The notes below the pieces were generated by a model. The model was given only the letters and a program-made list of their open reading frames with translations, made no database searches and had not been told where the DNA came from. This document shows positions 1 to 5,343 of a stretch of 8,140 bases of DNA, piece by piece. Each line of letters begins with the position of its first letter. Position 1 is the stretch's first letter. This stretch comes from Methanomicrobiales archaeon (GTDB lineage Archaea > Halobacteriota > Methanomicrobia > Methanomicrobiales > Methanomicrobiaceae): NCBI GenBank assembly GCA_012523385.1, contig JAAYIO010000195.1, forward strand, positions 1-8,140, read 5' to 3'. The position numbers and the translations under genes are program-made.

Positions 1-23
1 GCGAAAATGGTGGGTTTTGATAA

Positions 24-49
24 TCTAAAGAGATTTTAATCTTTTTAGA
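24..49. repeat. AT-rich hairpin near left edge
   Basis: The two arms (24-35 and 38-49) are complementary over 12 positions with one G-T pair, and the right arm holds a run of five T. In practice the innermost pairs would open to leave a 4-6 base loop. It could be the terminator of a gene lying left of the window, or the start of the regulatory region of the RRM gene. A 12-codon open stretch in frame 1 ends with TAA at 37-39, inside the hairpin, but is too short to call as a gene tail. Confidence 0.4.
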
Positions 50-93
50 GATATTTTGTGGTGCTGAATTAAGGCCAAATTCACCGAATGCTA

Positions 94-140
94 TGCTGGA
101 TTACCATTTCATCGGGGGTATCTATTCTCCTGATCCAGCA
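94..140. repeat. Inverted repeat upstream of the RRM gene
   Basis: TGCTGGATTA at 94-103 pairs with TGATCCAGCA at 131-140 over 10 positions with one G-T, enclosing a 27-base loop. It ends just before the likely TATA box (143-152). It is therefore better placed as a DNA-level control site, or as a structure of an upstream transcript, than as part of the RRM leader. If transcription starts further upstream it would become a leader stem-loop. Confidence 0.4.
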
Positions 141-142
141 CG

Positions 143-152
143 ACATAATATA
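143..152 (+). promoter_or_regulatory. Candidate TATA box of the RRM gene
   Basis: ACATAATATA is the most TATA-like stretch at a useful distance from the gene. Initiation about 25 bases downstream would fall near 172-178, giving a leader of roughly 35-40 bases that contains the GGAG ribosome site. A second AT-rich stretch (GATATAAT, 187-194) is too close to the start unless the message has almost no leader. Confidence 0.4.
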
Positions 153-213
153 TCTAATGAGCGCTAACCTAATGCATACTATCTGAGATATAATCCCAGA
201 TTGGAGTACTTAC

Positions 214-477
214 ATGGAAAGCAGCAAATTATACGTTGGTAATCTTACGTATTCAGTTACAGAAGCTCAACTCAAAGAATTATTCGAAGATTTTGGCGAT
301 GTAAAGGATGTCCGTGTCATTGAACGCAAGGGATTTGGGTTCGTTGAGATGGGCACAGTTGAAGAGGCAGAGAAGGCAATGGAAGCTCTCAATGAGACTG
401 ACTTTTCCGGCCGAACACTAAGAATTGATGAAGCACGTCCTCAGAGGCCGCGTACCGAATACACCAGAAGATACTAA
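214..477 (+). CDS. Small single-domain RRM RNA-binding protein
   Basis: This 87-residue protein is almost entirely one RNA recognition motif. RNP2 is LYVGNL at residues 6-11 and RNP1 is KGFGFVEM at 39-46. The RNA-stacking aromatics are Y7, F41 and F43, and the beta4 strand (RTLRIDEA) lies at about 67-74. The last residues are a short basic tail (RPQRPRTEYTRRY). The loop between beta2 and beta3 is short: the usual stretch before RNP1 is cut to IERKG. The ATG start has GGAG seven bases upstream (203-206), and a T7 run follows the stop. Stand-alone RRM proteins of this size are typical of cyanobacteria and some other bacteria, where some are cold-inducible RNA-binding proteins; they are uncommon in archaea. 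Cytoplasmic single-stranded RNA binding is a firm family inference. The RNA target and any cold response are unknown. Confidence 0.93.
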   Translation: MESSKLYVGNLTYSVTEAQLKELFEDFGDVKDVRVIERKGFGFVEMGTVEEAEKAMEALNETDFSGRTLRIDEARPQRPRTEYTRRY

Positions 478-482
478 TCTTC

Positions 483-489
483 TTTTTTT
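483..489 (+). terminator. T7 terminator of the RRM gene
   Basis: Seven consecutive T begin six bases after the stop codon, matching the stem-less T-run terminators used by archaeal RNA polymerase. A short CCGG-TAT-CCGG dyad (496-506) lies just downstream rather than before the run. Confidence 0.55.
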
Positions 490-510
490 GCAGCTCCGGT
501 ATCCGGGACA

Positions 511-518
511 TTATATAA
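511..518 (+). promoter_or_regulatory. Strong TATA-like box, target unclear
   Basis: TTATATAA is one of the closest matches to the archaeal TATA consensus in the window. Initiation would fall near 540, leaving about 230 bases before the phosphodiesterase start at 770. It would drive either that operon with a long leader, or a short untranslated RNA that could end at the T-runs at 664-669 or 686-690. Confidence 0.4.
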
Positions 519-769
519 CGGATATCAATCGGTGAATCTGGCATAAACGTTGAGTCGTCTGCTGGATTGTTTCTAAATCAGTCCTGAATAAGCTGAAGGC
601 TTCTATTTTGATCGGTATTATCTGTTTGTACTATCGCTGATGTATCAATTCAGTTGATGTCTGTTTTTTCAGAAATCTGATGGTATTTTTGAATATGTAT
701 CCTCGCTCCCCTCTTTAGGTTCTGTCGCGGCGGTCAGTTGATATGAGTGCAAGGCAAACGAGGGACCAT

Positions 770-1471
770 ATGTTTATCGTCGGTCACCGGGGGGCGCGGG
801 CTGTATGTCCGGAAAATAGCATTTCTGCGCTGAAAGTGGGGATGAAATGTGCGGATTTTGTCGAGATTGACATTCGCCTTACTAAAGATGGTATTCCGGT
901 GATACTGCATGATGCCACTCTTGACCGCACCACCGACGGTAATGGGCCGGTTCATGAAAAGACGCTCACAGAGATACGGATGTTTGATGCCGGTGATGGT
1001 CGAGCGGTTCCAACTCTGCAGGAGGTATGTGATCTCTGTCTCTCCACCTGCGGTATTGTTGCTGAGATCAAGGAACCCGGTTCAGAAGAGGCAATCTGCG
1101 GTATCATCGGGGAATATTCATTCGATGCCTTCTGGGTAGTCTCTTTTCATCCGGAGAGTATCCGAAAGGTAAAACGACTGCTCCCCCAGATTAAAACAGG
1201 GTTCATCTGTGATACGGACTGCACAGACCCCTTCGCTTTGGTGCATGCCATCGGTGCGGATGCTATTCTCCCCCGTACAGACACGATCACACCGGATTTC
1301 ACAGCCAAGGCACATCGCAGGGGGCTATCGGTTATTCTCTGGACACTCAATTCACCTGAGGCTTACCAGCGGGCAGCGGCGTGCGAGGCAGACGGGTGGG
1401 TGACCGATGACCCCTGCCGTCTCCGTGCATGGCTAAATCGTTCACGAAAAGACAATGGGATAATAATATAG
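770..1471 (+). CDS. Glycerophosphodiester phosphodiesterase (GDPD family)
   Basis: The protein has 233 residues from the preferred ATG at 770, which has GAGGG at 760-764. An in-frame ATG at 743 would add nine residues but has no ribosome site, and family members normally begin right before HRGA. The GDPD TIM barrel is complete: HRGAR (6-10), PENS (14-17), EIDIRLTKDG (32-41) with metal ligands E32 and D34, catalytic-type H48 in ILHDATLDRTTDG, PTLQE (81-85), EIKEPG (99-104) with E99, a SFHPES segment, and a C-terminal LWTLN...DGWVTDDP segment. The family hydrolyses glycerophosphodiesters, or the head groups of related lipids, to glycerol phosphate plus an alcohol, with a divalent metal. No signal peptide is seen, so it is probably cytosolic. 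In an archaeon the substrate could be a host-type archaeal lipid product or scavenged bacterial-type material. It heads the three-gene block ending with the MscS channel. Confidence 0.93.
   Translation: MFIVGHRGARAVCPENSISALKVGMKCADFVEIDIRLTKDGIPVILHDATLDRTTDGNGPVHEKTLTEIRMFDAGDGRAVPTLQEVCDLCLSTCGIVAEIKEPGSEEAICGIIGEYSFDAFWVVSFHPESIRKVKRLLPQIKTGFICDTDCTDPFALVHAIGADAILPRTDTITPDFTAKAHRRGLSVILWTLNSPEAYQRAAACEADGWVTDDPCRLRAWLNRSRKDNGIII
1460..1471 (+). promoter_or_regulatory. Possible internal TATA box before the ATPase-like gene
   Basis: TAATAATATAG-type sequence at the end of the phosphodiesterase gene lies about 30 bases before the ATG at 1497. Initiation would fall within a few bases of that start codon. 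This fits a near-leaderless message and would explain why no ribosome site is visible there. Confidence 0.3.
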
Positions 1472-1496
1472 TCTCTGGTGCCGTTATTCCATATAT

Positions 1497-2522
1497 ATGA
1501 CTGAGGATCCGGATTTTGTTGCAGACATGACTCATCCGATTCTTTACGAGGAAGAATGGAATCGGATCACCGCAGTGATAGATGCATTTGACAATAATCG
1601 GCCTCCTCACATTGCGATAATTGCGGATCCGTTTGCCGGCCAGAATATTTTGATGGCGGGGATATTACGACGTCATCCTGACCGTGTAGTCCATATTCCC
1701 TTCTTTTCCGTTGTTAAAAGCAAAGAATTTCTCACACGGATGGCTGGTCGTAGCGACATTGTTGTGATGGAGCACTGTCATTTTCTAGCCATGCGAAAGA
1801 TCGGTGGGTTTGCAATGCTGGATGCCTTTCTGGATCATCTTTCAACATCAGAGAGGCTCTTTGTGACCGAGTGGAACAGTTTTACCTGGTCCTATCTCCG
1901 GGCCACCCGGCATATCGATACATTCTTCCCTGTCATCATAACGCTTCCCGGGATTGACAGCAAAACACTCAAAAATCTTATCATGTCGCGGTATACTGAT
2001 GAAATTGAATTTATTGGAGATGCCGCTCCACGGGAGGAGTCTATTCTCTCTACTCATTACCGTACGCTAAAACTTCCTTTTTCTCAAAAAACGGTCTCCC
2101 TTCCTCTGCCCCACCTTCGTGAATGGGGGAATGGAGCAGATGGGATACATAAGGTGGACGCTAAACAGACCGCGTTTGACAAAATTATCCGGATTGCCGA
2201 TGGCAATTATGGAGTGGCAGAGAGAGTCTGGGATCGGTCTCTGGAGGGGAAGACGGTACGGGTAACGGATATTCCTGATATTCCCTGTACGGTCAATCTG
2301 GATATCAATGAATCATTCCTGCTGACAATCATCCTTTCCATGGAATCTATCAACATGATAGACCTGGCAGAGATTGCAGGCCCCGAGATAAATCTGAAAC
2401 AGGCTCTTTTCCGGCTGAAAAATCAAGGTCTGGTGGTTGAGGAGAAGGAATTCTTCCAGATTAAACCCGAGGCGCTCAGTTGTGTGAAAGGCTATGTAAC
2501 CCGTACCAGGATGGTGTGGTAG
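1497..2522 (+). CDS. AAA+/STAND-like protein with degraded P-loop and C-terminal winged helix
   Basis: This 341-residue soluble protein was not recognised as a named family. The layout suggests an AAA+ or STAND-type NTPase fold. A strand-loop segment IAIIADPFAGQN (39-50) sits where a Walker A motif should be, but the Lys-Thr/Ser pair is replaced by Gln-Asn. IVVMEH (88-93) occupies the Walker B position with Glu but no preceding Asp. RLFVTEWN (120-127) resembles a sensor-1 strand, and DGNYGVAERVW (235-245) looks like a lid helix. Residues about 270-330 have winged-helix character (DLAEIAGPEINLKQALFRLKNQGLVV). Nucleotide hydrolysis looks unlikely. The ATG at 1497 has no clear ribosome site; it may be read from a near-leaderless message or by coupling to the gene 25 bases upstream. 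Its stop is directly followed by the MscS start, so a role in regulating or assembling that channel is plausible but unproven. Domain assignments rest on reading motifs by eye. Confidence 0.75.
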   Translation: MTEDPDFVADMTHPILYEEEWNRITAVIDAFDNNRPPHIAIIADPFAGQNILMAGILRRHPDRVVHIPFFSVVKSKEFLTRMAGRSDIVVMEHCHFLAMRKIGGFAMLDAFLDHLSTSERLFVTEWNSFTWSYLRATRHIDTFFPVIITLPGIDSKTLKNLIMSRYTDEIEFIGDAAPREESILSTHYRTLKLPFSQKTVSLPLPHLREWGNGADGIHKVDAKQTAFDKIIRIADGNYGVAERVWDRSLEGKTVRVTDIPDIPCTVNLDINESFLLTIILSMESINMIDLAEIAGPEINLKQALFRLKNQGLVVEEKEFFQIKPEALSCVKGYVTRTRMVW

Positions 2523-3359
2523 ATGCAGGAAATTACGAATTTGTCTGATGATATTTCGTATGTCTCATCAGTCATCCCGGATCTGGACCTGATTATCCAG
2601 ATCATTTTGATATTTGTTGCTGCATATCTGATTGTCAAAGTAGCCGTTTTTCTTTTGCGAAAGGTATCGGAGAAGGCCGGCAGACACCGTATCGCGGTCA
2701 CAATGGTCATTCCCCTGCTGAAAATAATTGTTTATGTTTCAGCAGTCTATTTCGTCCTGATTACAATATTTAAACCCGGTCTTACCGAATTAGCACTATT
2801 TTCGGGTCTTTTTGGCGCTGCAATAGGGTTTGGTCTGAAGGATATTTTTGCAGAGATCATTGGTGGGATCGTGATCGCATTTGAACGGCCTTTTCAGATT
2901 GGTGATAAAATTGAGGTGGGCGGCACCTATGGTGAGGTCACTGATATTGGTCTGCGCGCGATACGGGTGGTAACCCCTAACGATTCGGTAGTGTCCATTC
3001 CAAATAATGTTATCTTCCAGGAGGCCACAGCAAGCCAGAATTCAGGGAAGACAGAAATGTTGGTCGTCATTGATATCTTCATTGATCCTCGGTCTGATAG
3101 CAATCTGGCGATGAATATCGTCAGGGATTCTCTTATCACCTCAAAATTTGTGTATATCTCTCCCACACGCCCGTATGTGGTTCTGCTACAGGATTTTCCC
3201 TTTTATCGGAGAATACGTGGAAAGGCGTATGTCAATGATCTCCGGTCTGAGTTTGAGTTCAGCTCAGAAGTGACACGCAGGGCATGGAATGAACTATCGA
3301 GGCAGGGGATTCATTCTCCGCCAACGGCACATCTGCCTCAAGAGACCACGGCAGATTAA
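2523..3359 (+). CDS. MscS-type mechanosensitive ion channel
   Basis: This 278-residue membrane protein has three predicted helices: TM1 at about 22-46, TM2 at about 61-82, and the pore-lining TM3 at about 88-120 with the packed Gly/Ala pattern ALFSGLFGAAIGFGLKDIFAE. The family's beta domain follows: ERPFQIGDKIEV (121-132), GEVTDIGLRAIRVVTPND (137-154) and SIPNNVI (158-164). A soluble alpha/beta domain ends the protein. The length matches small MscS proteins such as E. coli MscS (286 residues). Channels of this family open under membrane tension and release solutes during hypo-osmotic shock. The ATG directly abuts the preceding TAG, and GGTG at 2513-2516 can serve as ribosome site inside the upstream gene. 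A T7 run follows the stop. The symbol mscS is withheld because archaeal genomes often carry several paralogues. Confidence 0.95.
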   Translation: MQEITNLSDDISYVSSVIPDLDLIIQIILIFVAAYLIVKVAVFLLRKVSEKAGRHRIAVTMVIPLLKIIVYVSAVYFVLITIFKPGLTELALFSGLFGAAIGFGLKDIFAEIIGGIVIAFERPFQIGDKIEVGGTYGEVTDIGLRAIRVVTPNDSVVSIPNNVIFQEATASQNSGKTEMLVVIDIFIDPRSDSNLAMNIVRDSLITSKFVYISPTRPYVVLLQDFPFYRRIRGKAYVNDLRSEFEFSSEVTRRAWNELSRQGIHSPPTAHLPQETTAD

Positions 3360-3371
3360 GCCTGTCCGTCC

Positions 3372-3378
3372 TTTTTTT
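3372..3378 (+). terminator. T7 terminator of the MscS gene block
   Basis: A run of seven T starts 13 bases after the channel stop codon. No stem precedes it, as expected for archaeal intrinsic termination. Confidence 0.55.
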
Positions 3379-3440
3379 GGCGTGTTCGTTCATACGTTTC
3401 TTCACCTCTGTCCGGTATCACACACGCTTCGGGAATACCT

Positions 3441-3464
3441 GGCATGCACCGGTTCTGCAATGCC
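3441..3464. repeat. Hairpin between convergent genes
   Basis: GGCATGCA (3441-3448) pairs with TGC-A-ATGCC (3456-3464) over eight base pairs with one bulged A, closing a seven-base loop. It lies between the two convergent T-run terminators and is not followed by a T-run on either strand. Confidence 0.35.
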
Positions 3465-3532
3465 TGTCTGATACGCCCACGAATGCCGTTTTATTTTCAG
3501 GAATTCAGGGTTTTAGCATTGTTTAAACGGCC

Positions 3533-3538
3533 AAAAAA
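3533..3538 (-). terminator. T6 terminator of the acetolactate decarboxylase gene
   Basis: On the - strand a run of six T begins four bases after the TAA stop, giving the decarboxylase gene its own stop signal facing the channel operon. Confidence 0.5.
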
Positions 3539-3542
3539 GTAT

Positions 3543-4376
3543 TTAGTTCTTTTCAACAGATTCCAATGCAGAACTTAGATCCTCTGTAAGATTGACATGG
3601 TAAAAGTCGCCCCCTGTGGGGAGAACGATAAAGAGATTCGGCGTGATGTCGACTTTAATGTCTCCGTCGGTCATCCGGAAGTCCAGCACATGCCCGCCTG
3701 CAGTGCGGTCATCGGTGATGAAGTGGATGTGGTACCCCGGCACATTGAGACCGCTTACAAACTCGGGTGACCAGAATCCAACGATGGTGCCGGTTGTGTT
3801 AGTGAATTCAAAGACTGATTGTTCTGATACGGCATCGGCGAGTTTAGGGTATGGGCGCGTCTGTTTTGGGACACTTCGCGTCTTTATGTAGTCAAATGTC
3901 GCGTCGATGCGGATGGCGTAGACCATATTTGTAGACGGGATACCTGCTTCCAGTTCTTTTTCAAAGCGTTTGATGTCCGCCATGCCGTTCATGGTGATAC
4001 TAAAATCCGGATCAAAAAATGTGGCAGATATAAACGGTGTTGTAGTGGTGTCTTCAAGTGGATATGCCACACCATCAGTCCGGATGACATAATAGTCACC
4101 GTCTACGCCGATCAACTCTCCGTCAAGACCATCGATGGTGCCAATGGCGGTGTCTCCGTGGATTTTTGCCTCAGATATGGGGACGATGCCATCGTAGACA
4201 CTCTGGAGGAGGGCGTTTATGGTTGATACCTGATAGAGCGTGTCACGGGTGTCAGGCGTTTTTCCCTGGGGCACATCTGCAGGGGCGATGATGGGAAAAA
4301 GGATGAGACAGGCAATGATGCCAATGAGAACGATGATGGCGGCGATCAGAGATGTCTGCATTTTGTGTGATTTCAT
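3543..4376 (-). CDS. Alpha-acetolactate decarboxylase with N-terminal membrane anchor or signal
   Basis: The enzyme converts (S)-2-acetolactate to acetoin and CO2. The 277-residue form starts at the ATG at 4376. A longer reading frame back to a TTG at 4466 adds 30 unconvincing residues before a clear signal segment, so it was not chosen. Residues about 9-32 form one hydrophobic helix, followed by a short linker and the catalytic domain. Conserved blocks are STINALLQSVYDG (51-63), HGDTAIGTIDGLDGE (73-87), KTRSVPKQ (165-172), GTIVGFWSP (196-204) and GYHIHFITDDRTAGGHVLDF (214-233). Zinc ligands H216, H218 and H229 and catalytic E87, R167 and E275 align with H194, H196, H207, E65, R145 and E253 of the Brevibacillus brevis enzyme at a constant offset of 22, so activity is expected. 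The domain would sit outside the membrane. A cysteine at 23 lies inside the helix and is a poor lipobox. The gene stands alone; no acetolactate synthase gene is in view. Confidence 0.92.
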   Translation of the reverse strand: MKSHKMQTSLIAAIIVLIGIIACLILFPIIAPADVPQGKTPDTRDTLYQVSTINALLQSVYDGIVPISEAKIHGDTAIGTIDGLDGELIGVDGDYYVIRTDGVAYPLEDTTTTPFISATFFDPDFSITMNGMADIKRFEKELEAGIPSTNMVYAIRIDATFDYIKTRSVPKQTRPYPKLADAVSEQSVFEFTNTTGTIVGFWSPEFVSGLNVPGYHIHFITDDRTAGGHVLDFRMTDGDIKVDITPNLFIVLPTGGDFYHVNLTEDLSSALESVEKN

Positions 4377-4393
4377 GGATATATGTACCTGAC

Positions 4394-4401
4394 ATATATT
4401 T
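4394..4401 (-). promoter_or_regulatory. Candidate TATA box of the decarboxylase gene
   Basis: On the - strand this reads AAATATAT, preceded by CCCC. Its centre is about 22 bases from the ATG at 4376, so transcription would begin at or next to the start codon. That implies a leaderless message, or use of a second ATG at 4361 (residue 36 of the longest frame). An AGGT about ten bases before the 4376 ATG could act as a weak ribosome site if initiation is further upstream. Confidence 0.35.
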
Positions 4402-4565
4402 GGGGTTAATACTATGGAATCTGTCTGTCTGCAAAGAATAGCGTATGTGATGTTTTCGTTTTTCAAAATGTCTAAATCATATCACTTAGGGTGGGGGTAA
4501 CCCTGTTCACTGTTATCCTTGAATAGGCCCGTCTCACTCATTGAATGGGCGTGAAAGTAAATAAT

Positions 4566-4571
4566 AAAAAA
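4566..4571 (-). terminator. T-rich terminator of the cofactor operon
   Basis: On the - strand this is a T6 run in a T-rich stretch (about 4551-4580) lying some 70 bases after the stop of the DUF5320-like gene. A GGGAT-TTGC-ATCCC hairpin at 4612-4625 lies between the stop and the T-run. It overlaps an alternative CCC-TTGC-GGG hairpin at 4623-4632. Confidence 0.45.
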
Positions 4572-4643
4572 GAAATGAAAGAGATCTACTCTCGAAATAA
4601 ATGTTTTTTGGGGGATTTGCATCCCTTGCGGGGTTCTGAACGT

Positions 4644-4898
4644 CTATCTGCGACCAAATCCACGGCCACATCCACGTCCACATCCACGTCCCATGCCAGC
4701 CCCCCGACCACCACGTCCTCGGCCCATGCCGAACCCGCGGCCCATACCGACCTGGTTTTCAGGTGCAAAAGATTGGTTCTCCTGAACGCCTTCTGCTCCT
4801 TCTTCCGTTGCAATCGTTTCTGCGGGGAGGCAGCGCCCCATCCCGCGTCCTGTCCGTCCGCCCTGTCCAAGGGGTCCGGTTCCATTAAATCCTGGCAT
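4644..4898 (-). CDS. Small Gly/Arg/Met-rich protein, DUF5320-like
   Basis: This 84-residue protein begins MPGFNGTGPLGQGG, the signature opening of small DUF5320-type proteins found beside NifX-like and MinD-ferredoxin genes in anaerobes. The ATG at 4898 is chosen because AGGAG with an eight-base spacer precedes it; an in-frame GTG three codons earlier overlaps that ribosome site. The middle (about 24-50) is acidic and ordinary. The rest is low complexity: GMGRGFGMGRGRGGRG, then GRGC, GRGC and GRGF. The only cysteines are C23 and one in each of the two GRGC repeats. No catalytic motif is visible, and the family's function is not established to my knowledge. Position at the end of the operon suggests an accessory role, perhaps binding metal or nucleic acid, but this is a guess. 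A copy of the shared near-palindrome just upstream suggests this gene may also have its own promoter. Confidence 0.85.
   Translation of the reverse strand: MPGFNGTGPLGQGGRTGRGMGRCLPAETIATEEGAEGVQENQSFAPENQVGMGRGFGMGRGRGGRGAGMGRGCGRGCGRGFGRR
4656..4691. repeat. Three tandem 12-base units in the DUF5320-like gene
   Basis: ACATCCACGTCC occurs twice without a mismatch (4668-4679 and 4680-4691), next to a diverged third copy AAATCCACGGCC (4656-4667). On the coding strand each unit encodes Gly-Arg-Gly-Cys or Gly-Arg-Gly-Phe. Such in-frame units can expand or contract by slippage. Confidence 0.8.
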
Positions 4899-4924
4899 CT
4901 GTATCACTCCTGGTTACACACATA

Positions 4925-4945
4925 TATTGCTCATATGTGCATAAT
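4925..4945. promoter_or_regulatory. Shared near-palindrome, copy 2 (before the DUF5320-like gene)
   Basis: TATTGCTCATATG at 4925-4937 is identical to the copy at 7450-7462, and the dyad continues as TGCATAAT. It fills the only sizeable gap inside the operon, between the DUF134 stop (4945-4947) and the DUF5320-like start (4898). An overlapping dyad, CACATAT (4919-4925) with ATATGTG (4933-4939), shares the same bases. AT-rich stretches on both sides could act as TATA boxes on the - strand. Confidence 0.55.
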
Positions 4946-5343
4946 TAGTCTTCCGGTTGCGGCAGGTCTTCATCTTTCACTATTTCGGATGCTGAAAGAA
5001 TACAGGTGTCCTGTCCATTTAGTCCGCAATCTGATACGATGATGATCTTTCCTTCAGAGAGCGCATCGACAACTTTTTTTCGGGCGGTATGGATATCACG
5101 CCAGAGTGTTCTTCGGGAGATTTGCATCCGTTCTGCCGCGGCTTCCTGGTCCAGACCCTCTCCGTCAACCAGTCGGAATGCCTCCAGTTCTTCGGGGAGG
5201 AGGGTGACCGTTCCACGCGGGTGGTCTTCTCCCCGGTTACAGAACGGACCGTAACATTGCCACATCCCCTCCGTTTCTATTGCCCTGGCACTGCGGGGAC
5301 GGCCGCGTCGCCGTCGCCCCCCTCCTCCGGCACCACAGGTCAT
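4945..5343 (-). CDS. DUF134 (UPF0251) family helix-turn-helix protein
   Basis: From the ATG at 5343 the protein has 132 residues. That ATG overlaps the stop of the preceding ATPase as ATGA, which favours it over an ATG 12 codons upstream that has only AAGGA at a three-base spacing. Order: a Gly/Arg-rich start (GGGGRRRRGRPR, 6-17), a segment with paired cysteines (C30 and C35), then the DUF134 helix-turn-helix, EAFRLVDGEGLDQEAAAERM followed by ISRRTLWRDIHTARKKVVDAL (about 54-95). A C-terminal extension carries two more cysteines (C106, C114). The helix-turn-helix resembles sigma factor region 4, so DNA binding is the family prediction. Genes of this family often sit beside NifX-like genes or are fused to them. 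Inference: it regulates this operon, with the twice-occurring near-palindrome as the natural candidate site. The four cysteines could let it sense metal or redox state. Confidence 0.9.
   Translation of the reverse strand: MTCGAGGGGRRRRGRPRSARAIETEGMWQCYGPFCNRGEDHPRGTVTLLPEELEAFRLVDGEGLDQEAAAERMQISRRTLWRDIHTARKKVVDALSEGKIIIVSDCGLNGQDTCILSASEIVKDEDLPQPED

Larger units (their letters stand above)
478..769. other. Intergenic spacer with two possible promoters
   Basis: No open reading frame with a ribosome site was seen in this 292-base gap. It holds the RRM terminator, a strong TATA-like octamer (TTATATAA, 511-518), T-runs at 664-669 and 686-690, and a weaker AT-rich box (GAATATGTAT, 691-700). 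The second box lies about 70 bases before the phosphodiesterase start and would give a leader of about 50 bases. Confidence 0.5.

Noticed and set aside
540..700. Possible C/D box small RNA (TGATG and CTGA words)
   Set aside because: The C-box candidates miss consensus at both flanking positions, and no well-spaced C, D', C', D set could be assembled.
734..955. A 73-codon - strand frame opposite the phosphodiesterase start
   Set aside because: It is a shadow of a clear GDPD gene and has no family signature.
4377..4466. 30-residue N-terminal extension of the acetolactate decarboxylase from a TTG
   Set aside because: It lies before a complete signal segment, covers the likely TATA box, and no ribosome site was made out for it.
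4545..5042. A 165-codon open frame on the + strand with Ser/Thr-rich protein
   Set aside because: It is the antisense of the Gly/Arg-rich DUF5320-like gene and the end of the DUF134 gene. Its odd composition is explained by their codons, and it has no ribosome site or family match.
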